Below the pieces are notes generated by a model. It was given only the letters and a program-made list of their open reading frames with translations, was not told where the DNA came from and did not search any database. 7,522 nucleotides of DNA from positions 1-7,522 of the forward strand of contig JAAZJW010000369.1 in NCBI GenBank assembly GCA_012800145.1, written 5' to 3'. Below are positions 1 to 5,800 of the stretch, one piece after another. The DNA comes from Clostridiales bacterium (lineage in GTDB: Bacteria; Bacillota; Clostridia; Peptostreptococcales; Natronincolaceae). Position 1 is the stretch's first letter; every line of letters starts with the position of its first letter. The position numbers and the translations under genes are program-made.

Positions 1-730
1 CTGTTGAAATACCAATACCCTTCATTTTTTGAGAATTCAAGTAATTTAATACTGCGGATTTCAGGCCACTGAAACTAAAATCATAGCTTCCCTCTTCCAG
101 ATAGGCTTTAGGAAATGTAATGGCATCAGGATTGCCTTCTTTGGCGATTCTGTCTATTTGGGGGCCTCCGGGGTATCCTAATCCCAAAGCACGTGCTATC
201 TTATCGAAAGCTTCTCCTGCCGCATCATCCCTGGTTCTACCCAGAATTTCATATTTGCCGTAATCCTCCATATATACCAAATGGGTGTGGCCACCGGAAA
301 CAATCAGGCTGATAAAAGGGGGTTCTAATTGTTTATGTTCAATAAAGTTGGCATAAATATGCCCTTCTATATGGTTAACACCGTTCAACGGAATTTCCCT
401 TGCAAAGGCTATGGCTTTGGCGGCAGACAGCCCTACCAACAAGGCTCCCACCAACCCGGGACCGTATGTAACCCCAATATGGGTTAAGTCGGCAAATGTG
501 ACATTGGCCTCCTTTAATGCTTCTTCTATTACATTGTTAATGTTTTCAATATGTTTTCTCGATGCTACTTCGGGGACTACACCGCCGAATTTTTTATGTT
601 GTTCTATTTGGGAATTTATAATATTGGACAGGACTTCCCTTCCGTTTTTTAAGACACTTGCGGCGGTTTCATCACAGCTGGTTTCTATAGCTAAGGTTAG
701 TATATCTTCTTTTTTAGAATTTGTTATCAT
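1..730 (-). CDS. tsaD: TsaD, tRNA N6-adenosine threonylcarbamoyltransferase (3' part outside the window)
   Basis: TsaD (Gcp/YgjD family) transfers the threonylcarbamoyl group from threonylcarbamoyl-AMP to A37 of ANN-decoding tRNAs, working in the cytoplasm with TsaB and TsaE. Translating the minus strand from the ATG at 730 gives 243 codons without a stop up to the window edge, about 70% of the usual 335-345 residues. Visible landmarks are the ASKHA nucleotide-fold start LAIETSCDET (13-22), the FGGVVPEVASRKH stretch (48-60), GPGLVGALLVG (90-100), the metal-binding HIEGH (120-124), the VSGGHTHL phosphate loop (144-151), DDAAGEAFDK (168-177), GYPGGP (185-190) and FSFSGLKSA (218-226). The start is supported by AAGGAG at 740-745, nine bases upstream. 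Its partners tsaE, tsaB and rimI lie just upstream, but 527 bp of repeat-like DNA intervenes, so tsaD may need its own promoter. I saw no strong one. Confidence 0.97.
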   Translation of the reverse strand, partial: MITNSKKEDILTLAIETSCDETAASVLKNGREVLSNIINSQIEQHKKFGGVVPEVASRKHIENINNVIEEALKEANVTFADLTHIGVTYGPGLVGALLVGLSAAKAIAFAREIPLNGVNHIEGHIYANFIEHKQLEPPFISLIVSGGHTHLVYMEDYGKYEILGRTRDDAAGEAFDKIARALGLGYPGGPQIDRIAKEGNPDAITFPKAYLEEGSYDFSFSGLKSAVLNYLNSQKMKGIGIST

Positions 731-739
731 TTTTATAGA

Positions 740-745
740 CTCCTT
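740..745 (-). promoter_or_regulatory. Ribosome binding site of tsaD
   Basis: AAGGAG on the minus strand, nine bases before the ATG at 730. It fixes the start codon of tsaD after a long non-coding gap. Confidence 0.85.
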
Positions 746-784
746 TATAAAGAGTACCTTAATTTATGTTTTCATATGTTCATA

Positions 785-897
785 GGGATGGACGATTCTG
801 TCCACCCCCGGGCAGACAGGGTCGTCTGCCCCTACAGCTTGTTTTGTTAATTATGTAGGGGCAAACCCATGTGTTCGCCTCCCGCCATCCCGGGGGC
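785..897. repeat. GC-rich intergenic repeat: array of hairpins with six-base loops
   Basis: The GC-rich block stands out from its AT-rich surroundings. GGGATGG at 785-791 is repeated in inverted form as CCATCCC at 885-891, bracketing the block. Three hairpins lie inside: TGGAC/GTCCA at 789-793 and 800-804; GGGCAGAC/GTCTGCCC at 810-817 and 824-831; and GGCAAAC/GTTCGCC (one mismatch) at 860-866 and 873-879. Each has a loop of exactly six bases. The second and third belong to units facing each other, both beginning GTAGGGGC (minus strand at 835-828, plus strand at 855-862), around a 19-bp AT-rich centre. From general knowledge, GTAGGGGC...GCCC palindromes recur as dispersed intergenic repeats in several bacterial groups; whether this one is multicopy here cannot be seen from one window. 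Confidence 0.7.
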
Positions 898-903
898 TTT
901 TTT
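877..903 (+). terminator. Possible plus-strand terminator-like hairpin at the edge of the GC-rich repeat
   Basis: GCCTCC (877-882) can pair with GGGGGC (892-897), with one G-U pair and a nine-base loop, followed by six T residues (898-903). This has the form of an intrinsic terminator reading on the plus strand, but no plus-strand gene precedes it. It may be a chance product of the repeat, or it may block antisense transcripts leaving the tsaD region. The stem overlaps the third hairpin of the array, so the two folds are mutually exclusive. Confidence 0.3.
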
Positions 904-920
904 CACCAACACACACATTG

Positions 921-997
921 TAAAATATTTATATATTGCAAGATGAATCGCTTTTGAAATTTTGCCATGGTTCCCAACGACCTGGAAATAGAAAACC
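921..997 (+). repeat. Left terminal inverted repeat of the MITE-like element
   Basis: Pairs with 1183-1260. It starts with the perfect 17-base tip TAAAATATTTATATATT and ends in the CCTGGAAATAGAAAACC block. Confidence 0.7.
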
Positions 998-1033
998 GTT
1001 AAAAAATTGCGCATGTCCGCGACGGCGTTTTTT

Positions 1034-1059
1034 GCCTAGTCCCTGTGGGGAAGCAAGGC
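1034..1059. repeat. Internal hairpin of the MITE-like element
   Basis: GCCT (1034-1037) faces AGGC (1056-1059), enclosing a second pairing of TCCC with GGGA around a short loop. It is a modest, interrupted stem and could be part of a larger folded structure of the element. Confidence 0.4.
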
Positions 1060-1139
1060 GAGTTTGCGAATTGTTGCAGTCTCGAAACACAAATTTGTTC
1101 ATTCCCTCTGGTCATGCAAATTTGGTTCTCGTTGCGTTT

Positions 1140-1177
1140 GACCTACCATCAATTTGTTTTGCAAATCGGGTTAGGTC
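1140..1177. repeat. Internal hairpin next to the right inverted repeat
   Basis: GACCTA (1140-1145) pairs with TAGGTC (1172-1177), and ATTTG (1152-1156) with CAAAT (1162-1166), leaving a five-base loop and an imperfect middle. It sits immediately inside the right terminal repeat. Confidence 0.5.
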
Positions 1178-1182
1178 ATAAA

Positions 1183-1260
1183 GGTTTTTTATTTCCAGGG
1201 AGTTGTTGGAACTATCAAAATTTCAAACCGCGATGAAAATTGTAATATATAAATATTTTA
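1183..1260 (-). repeat. Right terminal inverted repeat of the MITE-like element, overlapping the rimI stop codon
   Basis: Inverted copy of 921-997. Its last three bases (1258-1260) are the TAA stop of rimI read on the minus strand. Confidence 0.7.
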
Positions 1261-1707
1261 ACTAAACTCCTTCCACATGATAATCGCATCCTCCCTATTA
1301 TCATGGTAATATTCAGGCCTGATACCGCAGGGCACAAACCCGAATCCTTTATAAAGTGCCCGGGCTACCGTATTTGAAGGTCTGACTTCCAGGGTCATTC
1401 CCCGTATATTGGTTTTTAATACTTCCCTTATCATGGCTCCCATTATCTTTTTTCCTATACCCCTCCCGCGGTATTCGGGAAGAACCGCTATATTGGTAAT
1501 ATGGGCTTCGTCCATAATCAGCCACATCCCGCCATAGCCCACTACTTTGCCGTCAATTTCAACAACACAATACCTTGCAAACATGTTACCTTTGAGTTCC
1601 GACATAAATGCTCCCTTTGTCCAAGGTATAGGAAAGGAATTTTTTTCAATATCAATTACGGAATCAATATCCGATATCTTCATTTTTCTCACAATAACCG
1701 AGTCCAT
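1258..1707 (-). CDS. rimI: RimI-type protein N-alpha-acetyltransferase
   Basis: A 149-residue GNAT-fold acetyltransferase, the usual length for RimI, which uses acetyl-CoA to acetylate the N-terminus of ribosomal protein S18 in E. coli. The Firmicutes member in the tsa cluster (YdiD-like) is presumed equivalent. Visible features are the N-terminal R-x-M-x-x-x-D-I-D start (7-15), the FPIPWT segment (25-30) typical of RimI, the central strand ending in NIAVLPEYRGRGIG (72-85) whose RGRGIG loop binds the CoA pyrophosphate, LEVRPSN (106-112), ARALYKGFGF (115-124), and the YYHDNREDAIIM end (133-144). The ATG at 1707 lies six bases after the tsaB stop, so the two are cotranscribed. The stop codon falls in the terminal repeat of the adjacent element, so the last residue or two may have been set by that insertion. 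S18 as substrate here is inferred from the family. Confidence 0.93.
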   Translation of the reverse strand: MDSVIVRKMKISDIDSVIDIEKNSFPIPWTKGAFMSELKGNMFARYCVVEIDGKVVGYGGMWLIMDEAHITNIAVLPEYRGRGIGKKIMGAMIREVLKTNIRGMTLEVRPSNTVARALYKGFGFVPCGIRPEYYHDNREDAIIMWKEFS

Positions 1708-1713
1708 AAAGAA

Positions 1714-2415
1714 TTATTCCCTGCCTCTCATCCTTTTTTCGTATTGGACCTCCGCTTCGGATTTCCTCATATATATAGGGACAATATTTGTTTTAATACC
1801 CTTTTCTATTTTAATCTTGGCTAGTTCCGCAACGGAAGAAGCCGAGGGAATTAAAAACCTCGGAGGTGGCACAGCAAACCGGTGTCCTAAACTATCCCTA
1901 AGATTGCTATTAAATTTATCCAGGGCATCCCCGGTAAAAAATATCTTTTCCGGTTTCTCTTTAAGTATGTTAATGAGCTCATCTATACTGACAACCTGCT
2001 GTTCCATAATTTCCATCATGTTGCCGTCTATCCATTGATAGAGAGCGGTATATACCAAATCCCTTTGCGCGTCTATGATGGGACAAGTCAGTCCCTGAAT
2101 ATTAAAAAGGCTGTGGGCCAATGTTTCGAGAGTGGAAACACCTACTACGATTTTATCCAAGGCCTGTGCCATAGCAGCCATAGTTGCTATTCCTATTCTG
2201 AGTCCGGTAAACGAACCGGGCCCCAGAGATACGGCGAATACATCGATTTCCCTTGGTTTGGTATCACAACTGTCTAATAATTCTTTTATCATGGGCATAA
2301 GTTTTTGGGAATGATTCTTTTTATGATTCAGGGTATATTCGCCTATTAACTTATCACCGTCCAACAATGCTGCCGTGGCGGTTAAAGACGATGTATCTAT
2401 AGCCAATAATTTCAT
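1714..2415 (-). CDS. tsaB: TsaB, tRNA threonylcarbamoyladenosine biosynthesis subunit
   Basis: TsaB (YeaZ/YdiC) is an inactive paralogue of TsaD with the same ASKHA fold. It forms a heterodimer with TsaD that TsaE binds, and is needed for t6A formation in the cytoplasm. The 233-residue length is normal. The family signatures are MKLLAIDTS at the N-terminus (1-9) and GPGSFTGLRIG (65-75), plus the DAQRDLVYTALY stretch after the first domain. It lacks the HxxxH metal site of TsaD, as expected. The ATG overlaps the tsaE stop in an ATGA (2412-2415), indicating translational coupling. Its stop is six bases from rimI. The C-terminal region is less conserved and ends in a basic tail. Confidence 0.96.
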   Translation of the reverse strand: MKLLAIDTSSLTATAALLDGDKLIGEYTLNHKKNHSQKLMPMIKELLDSCDTKPREIDVFAVSLGPGSFTGLRIGIATMAAMAQALDKIVVGVSTLETLAHSLFNIQGLTCPIIDAQRDLVYTALYQWIDGNMMEIMEQQVVSIDELINILKEKPEKIFFTGDALDKFNSNLRDSLGHRFAVPPPRFLIPSASSVAELAKIKIEKGIKTNIVPIYMRKSEAEVQYEKRMRGRE

Positions 2416-2882
2416 TTTTCCAACAACTCCTCAATCATTTCTTTATAATAATCATTCGTGCCATCAAAACAAATCTGTCTCGATTCCACGCCTGTTATTT
2501 TAATTTCAATCCACAAATGATTATTTGGGAGAATATCTTTTATCAAGTCCGCCCATTCTATGGCGCAAACCCCGTCCCCGTAAAAATATTCTTCATATCC
2601 CAAATCTTCCATTTCATTGATATCATTAATTCGGTAGACATCAAAATGATACAGCGGAATTCGCCCATGGTATTCGTTAATCAACACAAAGGTGGGGCTT
2701 GTTACATAATCCTCCACGCCCAGGCCTACCGCAAGAGCCTGGGTAAACGTTGTTTTGCCTGCTCCCAGGTCTCCGACCATACAGATAACATCCCCGCTAT
2801 TAACCAGTTTGCCCAATTTCTCGGCTATTTCTTCAAGTTCTTTTTGGTTTGACACATTGATACAGTTCATAATTGCACCCAC
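2412..2882 (-). CDS. tsaE: TsaE, P-loop ATPase of the t6A tRNA modification complex
   Basis: TsaE (YjeE/YdiB) is a small ATPase that binds the TsaBD dimer and drives turnover of t6A synthesis. The 156-residue product has the Walker A loop GDLGAGKTT (37-45), the switch-like TSPTF (61-65), the HFDVYRI segment (79-85) and the EWAD motif (109-112), all in family order. I prefer the GTG start at 2882, because CAAAGGA (2893-2899) sits ten bases upstream. The internal ATG at 2870 (residue 5) has no ribosome binding site of its own but would also give a family-like N-terminus. The gene begins 52 bp after tex with no terminator between them, so readthrough from tex is likely. It overlaps tsaB by four bases. 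Confidence 0.96.
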   Translation of the reverse strand: MGAIMNCINVSNQKELEEIAEKLGKLVNSGDVICMVGDLGAGKTTFTQALAVGLGVEDYVTSPTFVLINEYHGRIPLYHFDVYRINDINEMEDLGYEEYFYGDGVCAIEWADLIKDILPNNHLWIEIKITGVESRQICFDGTNDYYKEMIEELLEK

Positions 2883-2892
2883 TTAGTATTTT

Positions 2893-2899
2893 TCCTTTG
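2893..2899 (-). promoter_or_regulatory. Ribosome binding site favouring the GTG start of tsaE
   Basis: CAAAGGA on the minus strand, ten bases before the GTG at 2882. The downstream ATG at 2870 lacks a comparable site at a normal distance. Confidence 0.6.
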
Positions 2900-2934
2900 T
2901 TTGTACAGGCCTATTCTAACATAATCCTATTATT

Positions 2935-5127
2935 CTACACTGACGTCACCTGCTTCATGCTCAGTGAAATTCTTCCATGTTCTATGTCCAAGCCGATGAT
3001 TCTGACCTCGACTTCGTCACCTACAGAAACAACATCCAGGGGATCCTTTACAAATTTATTACTGAGCTCCGAAATGTGGACAAGACCATCCTGTTTTACC
3101 CCGATGTCTACAAACGCCCCGAAATCCACCACATTTCTGACTATACCTTTCATAATCATATCCAATTTCAAATCTTCCATGTCCAGAACATCGCTTCTGA
3201 AAATAGGTTTCGGCATCTCTTCTCTGGGATCCCTTCCCGGTTTTTTGAGCTCTTCTATTATGTCTTTTAGGGTAAGTTCCCCTATTCCTAGTTCTTCTGC
3301 CAATATTTTTATCTGTTTATTTAAATTCTTTGATTTTCCTTCGGTATATTTTTGTATCGCATCATCTATATTTTTGAGATTGCCTTTTTTAATATCCTCT
3401 GCAGTATATCCTAGTTTTTCTATCAGTTCCATAGTTATTTCATAAGATTCGGGATGAACGGCGGTATTGTCTAGCGGATGGGTTCCGTCTGTAATCCTTA
3501 AAAAGCCTGCGCATTGTTCGAATGTTTTATCTCCCAACCTTTTTACTTTTAGAAGTTCTTTTCTATTTTTGAATTTCCCCTTTTCCTCTCTGTATTTTAC
3601 TACATTTTTAGCTACAGGAGCCGAAATTCCCGATACATATTGGAGTAGGGACGGAGTAGCAATGTTTAAATCCACACCCACACTATTCACACAATCTTCT
3701 ACCACATTTTTTAATGTTTCCCCTAATTTGTTTTGATTTAGATCATGTTGGTATTGTCCCACACCTATACTCCTGGGATCTATTTTTACCAATTCCGCCA
3801 GGGGGTCTTGGAGTCTCCGACCTATAGATATTGCACCCCTGATAGATACATCCAAATCCGGATATTCTTCCGTAGCCAATTTTGATGCGGAATATACAGA
3901 GGCACCGGCTTCATTCACAATAGTATAATATACTTTCTTGTCTATTTCCTTTAGTAAATTTGCTATAAACAGCTCTGTTTCCCTGGAGGCCGTACCGTTG
4001 CCTATAGAAATTATATCCACATCATGTTTATATATTAACTCCTTGACTATTTTTTCGGATTCCTTTATCTTATTTTGAGGTTCGCTAGGATAAATAGTGG
4101 CATAATCTAATAATTTGCCTGTTTCATCAAGCACCGCAATTTTACAACCTGTTCTGTAGCCCGGGTCTATGGCCAGGACCCTGACATCCTTAACAGGAGC
4201 AGTGAGCAATAAGGGTTTTGTGTTTTTACCGAACACTTTTATGGCTTCTTCCTCGGCCTTTTCCGTTAATATATTTCTGATTTCCCTTTCTATGGAAGGT
4301 GAAATTAACCTTTTATATGAATCTTCTATAGCTTCCTTTAACACTTCATTTGTTATGGCTTTATCGTTTATCACAGTTTGGTTTATTAAATATTCTGTTA
4401 TTTCATCGTCAGGGCTGATTAATTTTACTTTCAGTTTTTTCTCTTTTTCTCCCCTATTTAAGGCTAAAATCCTGTGATTTGCGATTCTATTCACACTTTC
4501 ACTGAAATCATAATACATTTCGTAAACGGTTTTCTCTTCTTCGTCCGTTGCTTCACTTCTGATTATTCCTTTGTTTATATTGACATTTCTGATTTTTTCC
4601 CTGTGGTCCGCATCATCGGATATTATTTCCGCAATTATATCCTTTGCTCCTTCTATGGCTTCTTCCACAGTATTTACTTCTAATTCCTCGTTAATAAATG
4701 GCAATGCCAAGTCTTCAACAGTGCCCCGGGTTGTTTCCCCTGCCAATATTATTTGTGCTAGAGGTTCCAGCCCTTTTTCTTTTGCAACGGTCGCCCTGGT
4801 TCTCCGCTTTGCTCTGAATGGTCTGTATAAATCCTCTATCTTTTGGAGCACGGTTGCTTCTAATATTTCCTTTTTGAGTTCTTCTGTCAGTTTGCCCTGC
4901 TCGTCTATAAGTCTTATTACTTCTTCTTTCCTGATTTCCAGATTTCTTAGGTATACAAGCCTGTCATATAGTTCCCTTAAAATTTCGTCACTTAATCCCC
5001 CTGTTATCTCTTTTCTGTATCTGGCAATGAAGGGTATCGTGTTCCCTTCATCTATTAGATGTATAGTATTTTGGACTTGGGTTTCCCTCAGTCCAAATTC
5101 CCGTATGAGTTGTTCTATAATTTGCAT
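2935..5127 (-). CDS. tex: Tex family S1 RNA-binding protein (transcription accessory protein)
   Basis: Tex (YdcI/YhgF family) is a cytoplasmic nucleic-acid-binding protein related to eukaryotic Spt6. Its bacterial role is in transcription and tolerance of stress, with the exact function unsettled. Counting from the TTG codon at 5133, the protein has the helical Tex N-terminal region with the conserved IPFIARYRKE (33-42) and EDLYRPFRAKRRT (100-112), a YqgF-type RNase H fold beginning AIDPGYRTG (321-329) with IGNGTASRETE (377-387), a helix-hairpin-helix segment (about 494-550), and a C-terminal S1 domain (about 659-728) with DFGAFVDIG and DGLVHISEL. The length of about 730 is normal for Firmicutes. 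The likely start is the ATG at 5127, since AAAGGGG (5134-5140) directly abuts the TTG at 5133 but is six bases from the ATG. It follows the fliS terminator and probably has its own promoter there. Confidence 0.97.
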   Translation of the reverse strand: MQIIEQLIREFGLRETQVQNTIHLIDEGNTIPFIARYRKEITGGLSDEILRELYDRLVYLRNLEIRKEEVIRLIDEQGKLTEELKKEILEATVLQKIEDLYRPFRAKRRTRATVAKEKGLEPLAQIILAGETTRGTVEDLALPFINEELEVNTVEEAIEGAKDIIAEIISDDADHREKIRNVNINKGIIRSEATDEEEKTVYEMYYDFSESVNRIANHRILALNRGEKEKKLKVKLISPDDEITEYLINQTVINDKAITNEVLKEAIEDSYKRLISPSIEREIRNILTEKAEEEAIKVFGKNTKPLLLTAPVKDVRVLAIDPGYRTGCKIAVLDETGKLLDYATIYPSEPQNKIKESEKIVKELIYKHDVDIISIGNGTASRETELFIANLLKEIDKKVYYTIVNEAGASVYSASKLATEEYPDLDVSIRGAISIGRRLQDPLAELVKIDPRSIGVGQYQHDLNQNKLGETLKNVVEDCVNSVGVDLNIATPSLLQYVSGISAPVAKNVVKYREEKGKFKNRKELLKVKRLGDKTFEQCAGFLRITDGTHPLDNTAVHPESYEITMELIEKLGYTAEDIKKGNLKNIDDAIQKYTEGKSKNLNKQIKILAEELGIGELTLKDIIEELKKPGRDPREEMPKPIFRSDVLDMEDLKLDMIMKGIVRNVVDFGAFVDIGVKQDGLVHISELSNKFVKDPLDVVSVGDEVEVRIIGLDIEHGRISLSMKQVTSV

Positions 5128-5133
5128 ATGCAA

Positions 5134-5140
5134 CCCCTTT
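5134..5140 (-). promoter_or_regulatory. Ribosome binding site that places the tex start at 5127
   Basis: AAAGGGG on the minus strand ends right at the TTG at 5133, leaving no spacer for that codon. The ATG two codons further on (5127) has a workable six-base spacer. Confidence 0.75.
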
Positions 5141-5170
5141 TCTATTCAAAATATATAACAAATGTTTATC

Positions 5171-5217
5171 AAAAAAATATAATTACACCGGGACACTTTG
5201 TCCAATGTAATTATATT
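5171..5217 (-). terminator. Intrinsic terminator after the fliS-like gene
   Basis: Twelve-base perfect arms (5176-5187 and 5206-5217) enclose a second five-base stem, GGACA/TGTCC (5191-5195 and 5199-5203), with a three-base loop. Read on the minus strand, the hairpin is followed by a run of T residues (complement of the seven A at 5171-5177, partly shared with the stem). It lies 41 bases past the stop of the fliS-like gene and separates motility genes from tex. The arms are AT-rich, so the lower stem is weaker than in a classic GC-rich terminator. Confidence 0.8.
5176..5204 (-). promoter_or_regulatory. Candidate sigma-A promoter for tex, embedded in the terminator
   Basis: On the minus strand TGGACA (5204-5199) matches the -35 consensus at five of six bases. 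After exactly 17 bases comes TATATT (5181-5176), which matches the -10 consensus at five of six. Transcription would start near 5169 and give a leader of about 40 bases carrying the tex ribosome binding site. Both boxes lie in the terminator stem. Confidence 0.5.
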
Positions 5218-5257
5218 ATATACTTTAAATATTGGATTTTCCAGAAAGTCTATAAAT

Positions 5258-5746
5258 TTAGCCCTTTTCCCATCTGTCTTCGTCATTTATTACATAATCG
5301 TTCAGCTCACCTTTGCCGTATGTCATGCCTGCAACTATGGAAGGTGTCTTGGCAGGTGTTGAAGTCGTCTGGGAATCATCATTTTCTGTTACTTCTTTTT
5401 CACCCAGTTCCTGCCAGGCCTCGTAAATTGGAGTTACCACCTTTATGGCTTCTTCTAATTTTGCTTTATCCTGTTGTATTTCCGCTTCTGTGGCCAGTTT
5501 GTTCAGATAAACATAAATGCTTCTAAGGTTACCCGCAATTTCCGAATCTCCTTCCGTTGTTGCAAGAAGTTCTGCTAATATCTCCCTGATTTTGTTGACA
5601 GAACTGTTTAATTCCTTTTTGTTTCCGTTTTCTATATGTTCAATGCCGGATTTTGCAGTGCTCATAAGGCCTTCGTGCAGTATTGCTACAAGCTGCGCAT
5701 CATTGGCATTGGCTATTCTGTTGGCTAGGTATTCTTTTTCTATCAT
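5258..5746 (-). CDS. fliS: FliS-like flagellin export chaperone with a C-terminal extension
   Basis: FliS binds the C-terminal helices of newly made flagellin in the cytoplasm, preventing premature polymerisation and delivering it to the flagellar export gate. The 162-residue product is predicted almost wholly helical over residues 1-115. It shows the family pattern in NANDAQLVAILHEGLMSTAKSG (13-34), the conserved asparagine-rich helix SSVNKIREILAEL (48-60), and LRSIYVYLNKLATEAEI (74-90). Typical FliS proteins have 125-135 residues. Here an acidic Ser/Thr-rich linker (about 116-134) leads to a tail with the compact segment IVAGMTYGKGELNDYV (137-152). Position directly after flagellin supports the assignment. 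The ATG at 5746 has GGGGTGA just upstream. Individual motifs are diffuse, so the call rests on pattern plus context. A FliS paralogue with a specialised tail is possible. Confidence 0.85.
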   Translation of the reverse strand: MIEKEYLANRIANANDAQLVAILHEGLMSTAKSGIEHIENGNKKELNSSVNKIREILAELLATTEGDSEIAGNLRSIYVYLNKLATEAEIQQDKAKLEEAIKVVTPIYEAWQELGEKEVTENDDSQTTSTPAKTPSIVAGMTYGKGELNDYVINDEDRWEKG

Positions 5747-5760
5747 TATTTCACCCCATT

Positions 5761-5789
5761 GCTTTCTTTATTGTCATTGCTATGAAAGC
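5761..5789. repeat. Short inverted repeat in the fliS leader
   Basis: GCTTTC (5761-5766) and GAAAGC (5784-5789) form a six-base inverted repeat with a 17-base loop, just upstream of the fliS ribosome binding site. It might influence initiation, or it may be chance. Confidence 0.3.
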
Positions 5790-5800
5790 CCCACATTTTT

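Larger units (their letters stand above)
731..1257. other. 527-bp gene-free gap between rimI and tsaD
   Basis: This is the longest stretch without a gene in the window. It holds, from high to low coordinates, a 340-bp MITE-like element (921-1260), a short spacer, a GC-rich hairpin array (785-897), and the tsaD leader with its ribosome binding site (731-784). Small plus-strand open frames inside it (for example 936-1181) have no recognisable domain and lie within the inverted-repeat element, so I do not call them genes. I found no tRNA, no riboswitch I recognise, and no clear sigma-A promoter for tsaD. Confidence 0.85.
921..1260. mobile_element. MITE-like non-coding element with long terminal inverted repeats
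   Basis: The first 77 bases (921-997) and the last 78 (1183-1260) are inverted copies of each other with scattered mismatches and small gaps. The outermost 17 bases match perfectly (921-937 against 1244-1260), and two inner blocks are also conserved: TTTGAAATTTTG (953-964 against 1216-1227) and CCTGGAAATA followed by an A-rich run and CC (981-997 against 1183-1199, 16 of 17). The interior has local hairpins at 1034-1059 and 1140-1177. No transposase is encoded, which fits a non-autonomous miniature inverted-repeat element moved in trans. Both ends can be read as TA followed by AAATATTT, compatible with a TA target duplication, but this is ambiguous in such AT-rich ends. An alternative is a structured RNA gene or a very large palindrome of another origin. 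Confidence 0.65.

Noticed and set aside
411..785. A 124-codon plus-strand open frame opposite tsaD
   Set aside because: It covers the well-conserved N-terminal half of TsaD on the other strand and ends in the tsaD leader. The minus-strand reading has all the family motifs.
785..897. CRISPR array as an explanation of the GC-rich repeats
   Set aside because: The units face each other instead of repeating directly, there are only two or three, and there is no regular spacer length.
936..1236. Two overlapping plus-strand open frames (81 and 63 codons) in the rimI-tsaD gap
   Set aside because: Both lie inside the inverted-repeat element, have no recognisable domain, and their residues come from repeat DNA. 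Such frames are often annotated as hypothetical proteins, but I see no ribosome binding site or codon pattern to support them.
2883..2934. A terminator or independent promoter between tex and tsaE
   Set aside because: No hairpin with a T run is present. The TAGAAT near 2920 has no acceptable -35 partner at 17 bases, so readthrough from tex is the simpler view.
2873..3445. A 190-codon plus-strand open frame opposite the end of tex
   Set aside because: It is antisense to the S1 domain and adjacent part of tex. Its hydrophobic, Ser-rich composition is the expected reverse reading of a charged, AT-rich gene.
4571..5158. A 195-codon plus-strand open frame opposite the start of tex
   Set aside because: Antisense shadow of the conserved Tex N-terminal region, with Ser/Phe-rich composition and no family match that I recognise.
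5191..5203. An operator for a dedicated regulator in the palindrome upstream of tex
   Set aside because: The arms are followed by a T run on the strand of the preceding gene, which makes an intrinsic terminator the better explanation. No regulator gene is in the window.
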